Source: Zingiber officinale
Lineage: Eukaryota; Streptophyta; Magnoliopsida; Zingiberales; Zingiberaceae
Direction: 5' to 3'
NCBI RefSeq assembly: GCF_018446385.1
Contig: NC_055992.1
Location: forward strand, 101,760,947 to 101,824,946
Length of the DNA stretch: 64,000 bases
The first letter of the stretch is position 1, and each line of letters opens with the position of its first letter. Positions 20,750 to 33,139 of this stretch are shown piece by piece. A program made the translations under genes and the position numbers. The notes beneath the pieces are model-generated. The model was given only the letters and a program-made list of their open reading frames with translations. It did no database searches and had not been told where the DNA came from.

Positions 20750-21963
20750 TTTTCGTTTTCTATTTGTTTTTGCCACTTCCGTTATCATAAAAATTCCGGA
20801 AAAATATCTAAAAATTCCAGAATAATCATAGAATATTTCTAATTTAGCTTTGAGAATTTCCGGGCGTTACACAGAAGACCCGAACCAGAAAGTCAACCTG
20901 GTTGACTTAGTGGTCCGGGCGCCCGGATTCATTCCGAGCGCTCGAACCGTCCGAGTGCCCGGAACCATTCCGGGCACCCAGAAGTGGCTTTTTGACCAGA
21001 TCATGTCAAGCCCAATCCATCTCGTTGGGAATAAAGTTTTATCCCCCTAGGGCGCCCGAAACCCCTTCGGGGCGCCCCGACCAAGGCTATAAATACAGCC
21101 TTGGTCCAAAAGCTTTTCAACAACTCAAGAATTGTAATTCCAACACTTGTGTGCTTCTTTTAGAGTTTAGCTTCATTCTTTTGCGCTTTCATCATTGTAA
21201 GAGGCTTCTCCGCCTAAAGGAGATACTAGTGCGACATCTTCCTTAGATTAACAACCTCCCTGGTTGTAACCAAGTAAATCCCTGTGTACCTCTTCTTTTC
21301 TGTTTTAATTTAGTGCTGTTATATTTTGCAAGTGTTAGTTTAGGAAAACTCGAGAAGGGTTTCTTGTTATTATTTTTACAGGCTATTCAACCCCCTTCTA
21401 GCCGACCGCCGCAGTCCAATACTAGTTGTACCTTTCTTCGTAGCTAAAGACATCTTGATCTTCTGTTATATTCCTCTCCTCTTCTTGGACGTCATGTGGA
21501 CGACGATCTACCAAGACAACAGCACTCTCTTTTTTTCTCTTCCAAAACCACCGACCACAAAAGAGTCATTAGGATGAGACACCTTCTAATCTTCTTCATT
21601 CTCTTCTTCTTCCTCTTCTTGCTTTTCTTGCTCTTCTTCTCTTTCTTCCAAGTGGATGGGAAGGGGCGTCGGCCAACAAGGGAGAAGGGGGGGGGGGGGC
21701 GCCGCCCACCAAGGAGGAGGAGGGGATAAGGGCGCCACCCCTAAGCAAGGAGGAGGAGATGGAAAGGGGGGAGGAGAATAGGTTTGTGCCGTCGACCCTA
21801 GGAGGAGGAGAGGGGGCAGCAACCACAAGAAGAGAAGGGATTGTGGAGAATAAGAAAGTTAGGTTTTAGAGGCCACATCATACTCCTTTTTATAGACTTG
21901 TCGTTGGTTACAAGGAAAGAAAAATTAACAAAATTTTGTTTAGAAAAAATCTAAACAAACTTT

Positions 21964-22048
21964 GTTAAACCAAACCAAGTTAAGTTAGACCAAACCAAGT
22001 TAAGTTAAACCAAACCAAGTTAAGTTAAACCAAACCAAGTTAAACCAA
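21964..22048. repeat. 20-bp tandem repeat
   Basis: About four copies of the unit CAAACCAAGTTAAGTTAAAC lie within the minus-strand copia LTR, upstream of its TATA box. Confidence 0.9.
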
Positions 22049-23005
22049 ATCCGGTTATGGATGGGTGGATGTGATACTTTATAGAGGATACAACAAGGAT
22101 CGAGAGGAGGAATTGGTTTTGACCTCCTGATGAAATTGAGCTTCCTGTGTTCGACCCGAACACCCAACTCAAGTTCATCAATAATAACCCATACCACTAA
22201 AGGGTCATTATTGAACTACCACATCAATCCTATATTACAATATGGGCTCCTACTTATCATGAGTATGTTAATCTCCCTGTCTTTAAGATATCGTATGTTC
22301 GTTAATTAAATGAGTTACTGACAACTCACTTAATTAACATCTGACTCCAAGAGTAGTACCATTCAATTTTATTATCATGTCGGACTAAGTTCACCTGCAG
22401 GGTTTACATGATAATCCTTATGAGCTCCTCAAGGGGGCATCATCAACCAAAATAAATAGGACACAGTTTTCTTTTATAATCAACAATATACCATATAAAT
22501 GGTACTATCTCCCAACTTATTGGGCCTATTGATTTAATGAATAAATCTCACCCATTGATAAGTTAAAGAAATAAATACTAAGTATATGTGTTTATTATTA
22601 TATCAAGATTAAGAGTGCGCACATCCATAATAATAGAGGTTCTATTTTTTTATGCAGTCAGTATAAATCGAACAACCTCAATTGATCATGCTTAATACAC
22701 ACATAGTGTACTAGTGTAATTTTATAGTTAAGACAAACTACTACCAAATTACACTACAACCGTTCCAATGGTTTGTCCCTATCCATCTTGGTTGTGAGCT
22801 ACTATTTATAATTTATAAGGAACTGATAACATGTTCTTCTGTATGGCACTACATACCATGTTATCTATAATATAAATTAAATGGACAACTGCATCGACAT
22901 ATATAAATATAAAATGCAGACATTTGATCAAAGTGTTTCTCATTTCAAAATATCTCAAAAATATATGTTCATACAAAAACTAGACTTATAGTATACATCC
23001 CAACA

Positions 23006-24420
23006 TATACATCATTGAGGATTTTATCCAACAATAACCATTTATATGGGATCAAGGGATCCACAATATATTTTACATATTAGAAATTCACCGCATGATC
23101 TATTATAGCAACACTATATTATTATAGTACTAACATTGTACCAATCATGTGGGGGCGTATCTCTTCCTTTCAAGGCCACTTGCAAGTTCATACTGATGTG
23201 TCAAATGGTATCAACACTTGATCTGTTGTGGTGGTGATCGTTAGTGTTGTAACTGTTGTATATATTATTCATCCATTCGTTGTCATTCAACCTCAAGGCT
23301 GTTATATAGGTTCCAATAGAATTCCCACCCTTCAATGATGTCGGATCAACATTGAAGGACCCAATATTTCACAAGGTAAAATTTTTAATTCAGAATTTGG
23401 AATCTAGTTTTGTATCATTGCAAAATTTTAAAATCTATATTTGTTATGAAAAAATATGTCATTATCAATTTTTAGATCCAAATCCTACCATTTAGACGCT
23501 TTAAAGAGTCTTTTTACTATTTTTAATAATTTTTATTTTTAAGACATTTAAGATAAATTTTGATATTTCTGATATTTAAAAGTTTTTATTAATTTATGTC
23601 TATTATGAAATTTTCTTTTTTGGTAAGGTTTGTTTCATTTTGTTACAAGATTATAATCGCGGTTTAAAATTTAGGATTTTTTTTTTTTTTTTAAAGTTTT
23701 AAGCTCCAGGGTTTATATAATACCTATTAGCTGTGATGCGAATATATCTATAAGGCTCAAAGGGAATTATGAAGAATAGAGAGGGCATTTTGGTTTTTTC
23801 ATAGGTTGAGGGTTTTGGTATTTATGAGATACTATTCACGTGAGGAAGGGAGAGAGAAGGGGGTTGGGGTCTTCCGCCACCACGATAGCCATGCACGCCG
23901 ACACCTCCTTCTCCCCCTCACGCCACCGCCATCGCACGGACCCACGAGGACGTCGCCGCTTCTTCCCCTTCCGCGACCAGGCTACTGCTAGAGGGTGCTT
24001 GCTATCTCTCTCACTGCTTGCCAAACACTTTGTCGTCGCTTCCCCGCATGCGTGCAGTCACCTCCATTGTCGGACATGCCTTCGGACGCCGACGCCAGCG
24101 CTGCATCAAGTCCCACGACGGGCGTGGCTGCTCCCTCACGTGAATACCACTCCTTTTACCTCATCTCCAGTTGACCAACGACACATTTCCCTATCTCTTC
24201 TTTCTGGCATCCACAGCCGCCCATCAACGCCTCCTCTCCATTGTCCACGGCCGAACAATGACGCCGCCTCCACCCTCTGTGCACTGATAACATGCGCTAC
24301 GCCTCCCTCTATCTCTGAGTTGACTGACATTCCGATAGTTGCCCTTCAGTGGTTGTCGCCTGCTACTCTCGACCCATTCTAGCACTGAGGGTGTCATCAT
24401 CACACTCCACAATTGTCATC
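23006..24420. other. No gene recognised
   Basis: AT-rich to 23.8 kb, then a GC-richer 500 bp with open frames on both strands (23,840-24,382) and a low-complexity Pro/Arg/Ser/His composition. No domain or splice-consistent coding structure was seen. Confidence 0.5.
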
Positions 24421-25340
24421 ATCGCGGTACAGTTGGCTGCCACCTTCGGGCGCCCCATCAAAGATAGGCCAAAGCAGTGAAGAGCGACCGATGTGGAAGT
24501 CAAAGTCAAGACAGTCAAAAGCCCAGGTCCACCAATCGGGTATAGTTAGCCAAATGAGTAGGGTCATCCGGACACATGAGGTCGTCTGAACAGCCGTAAG
24601 CGGAAAACCTGCGATTGGGGCTAAGAGACAAACAATGAATCCCCTAACTACCGTCTTGATCGATCGGATGTCATGGTCGGTCGAGTGAAAGGCAGCCCTT
24701 CAGTAATAGGAAACCTAAGTGAAGGAAAGTGGCTCTATTCGATGCGATTGAGTTGAGACGTCCTCGCCGAGCAGCCTCTATCCCCGTCGAGTGGCTCCTG
24801 GCCGGCCAACAGGGGGATCCACCTGCTTATCTCCTTGTGCTCTTTTGGAGGTTTGTGCCACTGATAACAGAGCATGTCTAACAGATAAATTGTACTTTAG
24901 AAGCTTTTAGCCTGTCATATCAGAGATTTGTGTGCTCGTTTAAAAAAAGGCATCAAGGATACTTTTTGACTTATCTTTTCTTAGAACACTTTGAAAAACG
25001 TACATTCTCATTGCATATACACTACAGTGACACTATAAAAGGAGGTTTCCATCCACAGGCGGAGGTATGCATTGCTTTGCTATTCAACATGCTCATTGCT
25101 ACAATTTTTCCACTATTCTCCACTGTATCAAGGATTGACTTGAGCATTGGAGGGACAACGCTGGAAACCCCTTCTCGTCTCGGTACAACACTTCTTGTCT
25201 TGTAGGACCGTGTGAAGTCTTCATCAAGTTAATCGTAGAGTCACGTCCCTAGCTAACCATCTTTTCCACTTTTGGACGAGATCAAGTCAAATGCATCAAT
25301 CTACTTGAAAATATACTATTATAGTAAAAAGGTCGAATCC
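24420..25340 (+). mobile_element. Probable Tat/Retand LTR relic
   Basis: Phrases match, in reverse orientation, those of the Tat LTRs at 34.7 and 46.8 kb. They are a GTCAAAGTCAAG block, an ACTATAAAAGGAGG TATA region near 25,033, and a terminal block GACTTGAGCATTGGAGGG…CTTGTCTTGTAGG near 25,136-25,206. Ends and target duplications are not resolvable. Confidence 0.5.
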
Positions 25341-27569
25341 GTCACCCTAATGGTCCCACACTATTGGTCTCATGGCTATATATAAGGAGATAAATGGAGA
25401 AACTATTGTTAACTACTGTAGGGGAGGATTATTCATTCGACTTTGTCGAAAATTGACCCCTGCCCATTGTAACAAGTTCTACCCCGTAATACGCTCACGA
25501 CCTCCCACTGGTCATGGGAGCTCACATGGAGAGGCAAAGGCAGCTGGTCGGTAGACGATCCAGCATGGTGGACAGTGCAGAGGAGAGGGAAGGGAGGCTG
25601 CTGGCAACGAGCAAGAAGAGAGATGGGTGCTGCTGCGATTCGAGATTCATGAAGGTGGGAGTTGATCAACTCATTGATCAATTACACACGGCGTAATCGA
25701 CTGGTGAGAATCTTGGATTGATTTGGCGATTCACGAGCACTGTGCGCGTCATTTTCATTGTTCACTTTTTTGTCAATCGATTAGCGCGTGCGACGTGATC
25801 GATTCAGCCAGAGGCGGGTACTATGCGCATCAAGCCACTGTTTCACTATAGGTTTTAATCAATTGGTGAGGGAGCTTGATCGATTTAGAGGCATTTGGGC
25901 TTCATGGAGGACTGCTGGTTCACACGCCACTGAGCAAAACTCTTCTCTGTTTAACATAGAGTCACCCCCTTGCCTTGGCCGATGAGACTTGTTCCCGCAT
26001 GGAGGGGCTAGCGGGGTGGCCAGAGCATGGGCACTTGCTGGTGCTTCGCCGTGATGTCTGATCAGAATGGAAAGAGATAATTTCAGATGGTGCAGTGACA
26101 TTTCTTCCATGCTTAGTGTTTGCTGAAGATGGTTGTTGTTTCGGATGAAGGCTGCCAATTGTGGAGGATGCACAGTGTCGTCTACGCCTATTCTGGGCCA
26201 GATCAAATGGTTTGAGCTGCTGATGGAGTCCCCCTTAGTCATGACTGCTGGATGTTCCGTTGGGTGAAAGAAGACACGGAAGGGTGAAGGCCAGGAGATG
26301 CCACGATACTCATTGGTTTGGTGAGGGTACTTACTGCCTACTGGTGGTCAAAGCTCTGGAGAGGGGCCGAAGCTTCATTGATTTCATGTGTGGTGTGGTT
26401 CGGGACTACGTTGGGCAAGGGATTGCTAACCTCTTCATCACCAAGTAGCCACTTAAGTGGCTGCCAGTTCAATTTTTGTATATCCGACGTGGAGTTGGCC
26501 GGACTTAGCTTGCGGAGGTGAAGAGGCAAGGAGGACACAAGCAAAGCGATGACAGTGACATTCGTTAGTGGCAGTGATGTATGTCAGTGTGTTCGTAAGA
26601 TAGTGTATGTACCTGAGATCATATGAGGCTGTGATGAAGGTTGGTGTTTACATACCCAATCTAATGCTTAATGTGTACATTGCCAATCCCTTTGGTGCGG
26701 TGCTATATCTTTTAGCGGCCCTAGTTTTCTTACGAGCGAAAATCATGAGCAGTTAATGTATATCCCTTTCGTTCTGTCTATATATATATATTTATTTATT
26801 TATCTATTATAAAAAAAATTCTATCATATAATAATCTCTCAACGTTACCTCGAGAACCGTGAAAACCTACTATGCTTGATCCATGCACGATTAACCGATG
26901 GATCTATATTAGCAATAGACTAACGAAATAGTCAAATACAATAATTAGTTGAAAACCTTCTATACCAGCAGTAAACAGATGGAAATCAATCAAGTACTCC
27001 AATTCAACTAGAAACTTTCTGTTCTTGATCCATGCCTAATAGTTGACTAGTCCTATTGGTAGTCGATTGATGGTATTAGTCGAGTGTCTAACGGACTCAA
27101 AAAATTTCTGTGCTCGTTTTTCAAGCCCAACAATCGATTCAATCGAATATGACAATCTGTTCCCTACTTTAAGCACATCAGTGATTGACTGCAAGTCCAT
27201 TGGATTTTTGCCGGTCAAATGCGACCATTTTTGCAAAAAGCGATAGTGGTTAGCAAAAATTGTCAGGAGAACCAGAGTTTGATAATATTTAAATAAATCA
27301 TATTTAAAATAAATTTAAATCAGACTCAAACTTATAAAAAAAATAAATCAAATTTGAATATCATAAAACTTATTTACCGACTCAAATATTAAAAGTTTAA
27401 TTTACTTTAGACTCGATTTAATTAAGTTATCAAACAAATTTAAATATCATAAAATATGACTCAGGTTCACTTGTTTACCGTCTTAATTGTAATTACAACC
27501 ACATTTTTCTTATAATGGCTAAGATGACCTGACATATTTTTTATTATTATTATATTTATTATAATATTT
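25341..27569. other. No gene recognised; 3' flank of the terpene synthase gene
   Basis: Mixed-composition DNA with scattered AATCGATT and TGATCAA words (25.6-25.9 kb) reminiscent of LTR U3 arrays, short unconvincing frames, and a TA-rich run near 26,780. From 27.25 kb it becomes AT-rich non-coding sequence next to the stop codon at 27,570. Confidence 0.4.
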
Positions 27570-30500
27570 TTATATATTAATATGAATAAATAGGCTTCTT
27601 AGCCACGGTGATTTCAGCTTGGTTTTTATGGGTTCATGAATGACTGCGTCCACAGTCCTCACCATCTCTTTCGGCGAAGTAAACCCGTCGTTGTTCATGT
27701 AGAAGAGGTGCAGTATTTTGCACGTCTTCCAGAAGAGATCCTTGCAAGGCCTGGGAACGACGCTGCCCTCTTGTTGCACCACCATTCTCAAGAGCTCGGT
27801 CCTGGCGGACTCTATTTCCCCTTGTATCTGCTGCTTTGCTTCTTCTTCGGACGTTGAACCGGCACTGTGGAGAACGCGTAGTGATACGGCATTCACCTTC
27901 CCTTCTTCACATTCTCTCTGCGGAAAATAAAAAGAGGAAAGAACAATTTGTTTCTTAGGTCTTATGAAATTAACAGACCATATGATCTACTGGTTTTTAA
28001 GGACAGTTTGTTTCTCTTACTTGGAAGCCTTGCACGTCGTTGAGCAGACGCCCACATATGCTCACTAATCGGAGCAAATTCTCGTATTCTGTATTTCTGA
28101 CGGCAGCTTCAGGGAGTTCTGGAACAAGGAAATAGAGTGCTGGGAGAATAACTGGTTCGAGGGCAAAGGACACGAACCCATTCTTCATGTACTCATCCAG
28201 CGAAGGAACTTCCTTGGTTATCCGCCACTCTGCCTCTTTCATCATGCAATTTATCAATCTAAGCCACTAACCATACGACCATCTGTCACAATCTTCATTA
28301 AAGTAAAGAAAAGAAAAACTTGAAGTCTTCAGATCTTACTGCCTCAACTAAATGGTGGGTGATAGCTCGCTTCTGCAATACTGATGCCTTGGTCCCAAGC
28401 TCATTGATTGTGTGGAACAGAGCAGAAAAAATGATGTTAACTTGTTCAGAATGCGTCTCCTTTTCCCAATTTGCATCCCACCTATTATCGATAGCGAAAA
28501 AAAATTTAGCTTGTGAACCTTTTAAAGAAGATCAAATAACAGGAAACGGCACAGACTTCTCCACCAATGAAATAAGATCTTGAAGCTCCTCTATAGATTC
28601 CCCGTTGTCAAAGAAGTCATCGACCACAGTGGCAAGGACACTGCTTTTGGCATATGATATGCGAGCATCGCTCATTCCAGGAGAGAAAAGTGTTGCAGCA
28701 GCAGAAAAATAGCAAAAAGTCTGCTTTTGCCTGGCAAATTCCAGTTGATCTAGTTTGCTATCTTGCACCCAACTGTCAAATTCAAGAAATATGAACACTG
28801 AATGAAAAAAAAAAAAAGGAGTCATATGCACAAAAGAACGGTGGAAATACTTGTCGAGCATTTGGAGTTCTTCTTGATATTTTCGCTGAGAAGTTCGGAA
28901 GGAATCCAATGCCAATCTCACTAGATCACTATCCTTTATGCTATAACGCCTATTTACAGGTTAGGGAAAAAAAAATCATTAGCAGAAAGCTGAAGATATC
29001 ATTTTTGCCACACATTATATTTAAATCTTACTCGCATGAAGTTTTGAGAGCATGTGAGTTGCCAAGAGTGAAGTTCTCAATGGTACTTTTATGCTTTAAA
29101 CGTTCCACATTGGACCAAATCGAAAACTTTAGAGCGTAATCAACCTGATCCAAACTCCAAATTTGTGTTTGTTCAGACATAGTTTTCCTTTGCAAGTAAC
29201 AACTTTTTATCATCAAAAGGCGATCGACTATTTACCTCTTTTAAATCAATCTGGTGTCCGAGATTTCGGTTGGTGCTTAATACTTCTTTCAGAAACATTC
29301 TTGACCAGGATGCTAATTTGTCTAAACCTTGCTCGTTGGGAAATATTTTGATTTGTGATGCCTTGTACAATTCCAATAAAGTGTTCACATCCTTATATCC
29401 TTGCAATGCATTGTTAAAATAGTCCTCATCTACGAGCCGACTTAAGCAATCTACACCAAATCAAACCAACATCACAGTCAGCAATAGGTATCATACATTT
29501 GATTCAATATCGACATAACAATAACCTGAAGATACATCGTATCCATTCAATCGAAGAAGACGAAAAGCCATGGCACATGTGGCTACATCTGAATGGATTT
29601 CTTCCTCCTCGAGCAACCAGCTTCTGCATATGTTAGAAGGAAACTTTGTTTAAAATATCACAATTATTTGAAAAGAATTAAATATTTAGCAGTGCACCTA
29701 TATGTTTTATCCAAGATGCTCTTTATCTCATGTCTGAAGTGCTCAGCTATTCCCAACTTTTCAATAGTGTCAATCAAATGAAGATGTGTATGCACATCCA
29801 CAGCATATAACGTAGGTACTGTGAAGAACCAACAAGTAGATTTAAAGTAAATATGTAAAAATTAGTAAACTCACTTTCATCTTTAATAAGATATGAGAAT
29901 ATTCAATCACCTAAACTGTGAAACTTCAATCGAAGAGAATGCAAGTATTCATGTGCCTTAGAATCATAATGGTGCATCATTGCAGCAGCAGTTGTTGCAG
30001 CTGAGTTGAACAATGATCCATTTTTTAGCTGATGCTTCATAGTTTCCTTCCAGTCATGTAAATTCCCTAATCCTTCAGCAACATATGCTAAGTAGGTTTC
30101 TCTTGCGTTGCAACTTCCTTGTTCTCTTACATGTTACAAACAAGTCTGTTTCAATAATCTCAAAGAACATTTAGGAGAAAAAGAGTTACAAATGGCAAAT
30201 ACAGCATAATTGTACGTTCAATTGTATTAAAAAAAATTATAAATATAAGTTCAACAAATAAGCAACCATTTTCTATATATAGTAGTGAAGAAAAGACAAA
30301 CATAATAGCATGAATAATAAAAAGAAAACCCAAACTATGAAGTATCACAATCTTGCTTGACATTTGTTTCGTCATAAGTAAATAGCTAGACAAAGTTTTT
30401 AGATGTATATCGAGAAGCAGAATTAAACAGTGGGTTTTCAATAGGAAGTTATCAAATCTCAAAGAACATTAAGAAATGAAGAAGAGCGTTTGGTTCTTAG

Positions 30501-31818
30501 GCAACAAAGCCAGGATTCAAAAACAATGGTTATGATGCTGTATTAATGTATTATGATCACTGGATCCTTTGAACTGAACCATTATACTAAGTATAATGTT
30601 AGATGGATTAACTTCACAGTGAACATGTCCTTGATGCAAAGTAAATCATCAAATTCGAAGATGCACAAAGCAAAGTTCTACATTTGAACTGACGGAAAGA
30701 AGGTATATTTAGATGACAAACTCATAGTCTACATCATCTGCATCAAGGGAAAAAAACATGTATATAACATTCTTAGCATGCTCACATAACGCCTGGTAAT
30801 CAAATTGCTTTTTAGCTGCCATCATATGTGATGCAACTGATGCAACCCATGAACAGAAAATAGGAATAACTTCTTCTATAAATTACTACTTGGTCAAAAC
30901 ATTTCCAACCTGTGTAGTTCTGCGTTTTGCCGGCGAAGCATGTTGTCTATCTCATGATGTTCTATAGGAACATCTAAACCAATGTCGATGGCATATTTAA
31001 GCATTCTTGGAAATACAATATCAAAGCCAATTGGTGACTGCAAGCGCTCGTCCAAAATGGATGAAAAATTACTCCTAATAAAGTTGAGACCTGCAATAAC
31101 AACATGACTAATCATTTTAACACAGATCACTCAAATGCTATAACACTGTTTATTATTACATACCCTTCCTGACTTGTTCCTGACCAACTTTCCAGCGTTC
31201 CAGGGCAATTATACAAGCTAATGTCGAAGACAAGTAGTCTTTAATAAGAGAGGGTTGGGCATGATTAAGTCTCCATGATCCATCAGAATGTTGATGCTTT
31301 ATTATCCAATCAAGGAATTGTGGAAAGCATGGATGGTTAGGAGAAGTTGGAGAAGGAACCATAGCTACCCATGCAGTGTCATAAGATGAAGCTGAAAGTT
31401 GGACCTTCTGGAATTGCCTACTGATTCTTTCAATTGATCCGCCCTGGCACTACAATAAATTTGAAACTTATTTGAAACATACAACAAAGATTACCATCAT
31501 ATTTAGACGATAAATATGAACAAAATTGCCACTTCACCATATATGTTTTGTTGCCACTTCTATGCATCTTGCATCCTAGATCAGTAAGTGCTGCACCAAT
31601 TAGCAGGAATACAAGGGATTATATGAGAGAATTTTATTAGAAAAGATTTTCACTGATTTTCTATTTACGATAGATGTTTGCAGTGTATAAGGAGCAACAA
31701 TGAAGAAGAAGAATACGAAAAATAGTTTGTAAGTAAGCCTTGCATACAGAACATTGAACTTACTACAATTAGGAGCAACAGCTATGACAGAATGCATGAT
31801 CTGCAATGATGGACTCAT
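27570..31818 (-). CDS. KS: ent-Kaurene synthase / kaurene synthase-like diterpene synthase (TPS-e), 14 exons
   Basis: Class I diterpene synthase. The family turns ent-copalyl diphosphate into ent-kaurene in plastids, the second committed step to gibberellins; KS-like members make other diterpenes. Exons, high to low: 31818-31764, 31590-31538, 31443-31164, 31090-30910, 30125-29911, 29818-29698, 29623-29526, 29450-29236, 29144-29032, 28949-28851, 28772-28557, 28481-28340, 28266-28021, 27917-27570. All introns are GT-AG, phases agree, and the total is 2,382 nt (793 aa plus stop), normal for KS. Motifs: [10 protein letters not shown] (about 56-65); DVAT where class II enzymes have DxDD; DDFFD (528-532); [11 protein letters not shown] (670-680) binding the second Mg cluster. 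The N-terminus resembles a transit peptide. Exons 1-2 are least certain, and exon 2 could start at 31,575 in the same phase. PVI stands at 634-636 where KS usually has PIx. Whether this is true KS or KSL is not settled by sequence alone. Confidence 0.93.
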
Positions 31819-33139
31819 TGGAGAATCTGTATCTGCACACCTTAAGTAGATAGTAACGAACTGTATATCTCCTCCTTTAAAGGCCTCTGAAAGGAGGAGA
31901 AATAGTTTGCATTTCCAAAGAATCTATGCTCTTTATAGAACTTACTCCATTAAGTTAGGAGCAAAAGTTAATTTTGACAAAAAAAAAAAAAAAATTTGTC
32001 AAGACACGTGTTCAGTAGGAAGTCAGTCCATGAATAGTCTGAGGATGTGATGGATTGAGATGAATGCTGGAGCTTAGATTAATGTTCGTTTATTAAATTT
32101 TATTTTTAAAAAATAAATATTAGAAAAAATGTCTTATTCTAACTTTCTGTTTTCTTTTCAAAATATATTTTTAATTTAAATGATCTAATACTTTTATAAT
32201 AGTCTTTCTCAAAATAGTTTCGTGTTAGAACATTTTGGACTAAATTATTTTCAACATTTGGATCGGACGAATAAGAAAGATAATTTAGAGAAAAATATTA
32301 GGGCGCGCGAAATGTCTTGTTCATAATTTTTTCAAGGTGAAAGTCTCTTTTAACACAATAAAAATATCTAAGTTTTAAAATATATTTTATTTTAATAAAA
32401 ATAATTCAAATATAAATATACTTGTTTATATTTTTATATTTTTATTTAATTATATCATATAATTCTATTTATTTATTTATTTATTTATAGTAGGTTTTTT
32501 ATTTTGAAAAGAATAATAAAAATTTATGTAAAAACTTATTATTAATCATCCAGTTGTTAGTAGCACAGTGCATTGTGAATGGATCTACGAGTTTATTACA
32601 TCTTCTCAGAAAGGAGTGTCTAATCCCACTCGCTATCAACATGACATGATCAAACTTGTCATACATGAAGATTGACAATGTGAAGAAAATGTAAGTTGAC
32701 AATGTGAAGAAAAGATATTTGTCATACATGTAGATTGACAATGTGAAGAAAATGTAGATTGACAATGCCAAGAAAAAATTATGAGAGGATTGTGTACATT
32801 TTGATCCAAGTTATATATAAAAACAAAATAGGTCACTAATTCTGGAGAAGTCTCAATAGAAAAGTCAAATGAAACAGCCAAATTTATCTTTTTATTTTTT
32901 TATACTCGACCTATTCGATAATTTGATAATTCCACACTAAGCCACTCGATCACTCCCAACGCAGTCTTCCAGTAAATTTTATAATTGAGTTTAGTTCAAT
33001 ATAACTGGCTGACTGACTGACAGACAAATAATATGATTTTGAATTTGAGTTCAATATTTCATTTATAATTTTATAATTGACCTGGTTCCCCATCTCCCAC
33101 TTGCGTCTTCAATTTTTTAATATGCAAGTTCATATTGAT
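31819..33139. other. 5' flank of the diterpene synthase gene
   Basis: AT-rich non-coding DNA with a partial tandem relic of the exon 1 region at about 31,900-31,970 (words shared with 31,745-31,780). A poly-A run lies at 31,980-31,993, and a minisatellite lies at 32,655-32,777. I see no clear TATA or CAAT arrangement. Confidence 0.5.
32655..32777. repeat. Minisatellite upstream of the diterpene synthase gene
   Basis: About four copies of a 23-25 bp unit (ATTGACAATGTGAAGAAAAT) occur, partly arranged as a longer duplicate that includes CTTGTCATACATG. It lies roughly 0.85 kb upstream of the predicted start codon. Confidence 0.88.

Larger units (their letters stand above)
18418..20871 (+). mobile_element. 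Solo LTR, family E (copy 1), TSD CAGAA
   Basis: The 2,454-bp unit begins TGTAACGACCC and ends GGGCGTTACA, an imperfect terminal inverted repeat. It is flanked by CAGAA at 18,413-18,417 and 20,872-20,876. Removing it restores the element D LTR text. TGTAAC…GTTACA ends and 5-bp duplications are typical of Tekay/Del-like gypsy LTRs, which is my inference because no internal region is present. It holds a GATC palindrome array and a tRNA-like segment. Confidence 0.88.
15203..21421 (+). mobile_element. Copia element D, gag-only, TSD CTAGT
   Basis: The complete ends TGTTGGAACCCC…CCAA(C/T)A are flanked by CTAGT at 15,198-15,202 and 21,422-21,426. The 5' LTR is 1,005 bp, the PBS TGGTATCAGAGC is at 16,210-16,221, and gag remnants are at 16,264-17,170. 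An AT-rich pol-less region and a purine tract (AAAAAAGGAGGAGAT) precede the 3' LTR at 17,923. The 3' LTR is interrupted by the family E solo LTR. With PBS and PPT present but no pol, it looks like a non-autonomous copy that depended on a relative. Confidence 0.92.
14953..23005 (-). mobile_element. 5' LTR of a minus-strand copia element, split by element D
   Basis: The LTR occupies 14,953-15,202 and 21,422-23,005. On the minus strand it starts TGTTGGGATGTATACT and ends CCTTCA before the PBS. Its R/U5 half is clearly related to family A, sharing the block from GTGTGTTGTTGATTATAGAA through CCCCAAGAGGAGCTCATAAG. It lacks the family A hairpins and instead carries a 20-bp tandem repeat at 21,964-22,048. 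A minus-strand TATAAAAA lies at about 21,888-21,895. Confidence 0.82.

Noticed and set aside
21586..21828. Pro-rich frames on the minus strand near 21.7 kb
   Set aside because: They arise from GGAGGAGG runs in the copia LTR leader. They are frame-ambiguous and without homology.
23840..24382. 180-codon open frame on +
   Set aside because: Its composition is low-complexity Pro/Arg/Ser/His in a local GC-rich patch. The opposite strand is open too, and no domain or splice context is seen.
31600..31763. Extension of exon 1 frame past the donor at 31,764 into a Phe-rich tail
   Set aside because: A GTAAGT donor and the matching relic at 55 kb mark the exon end. The tail is AT-rich intron.
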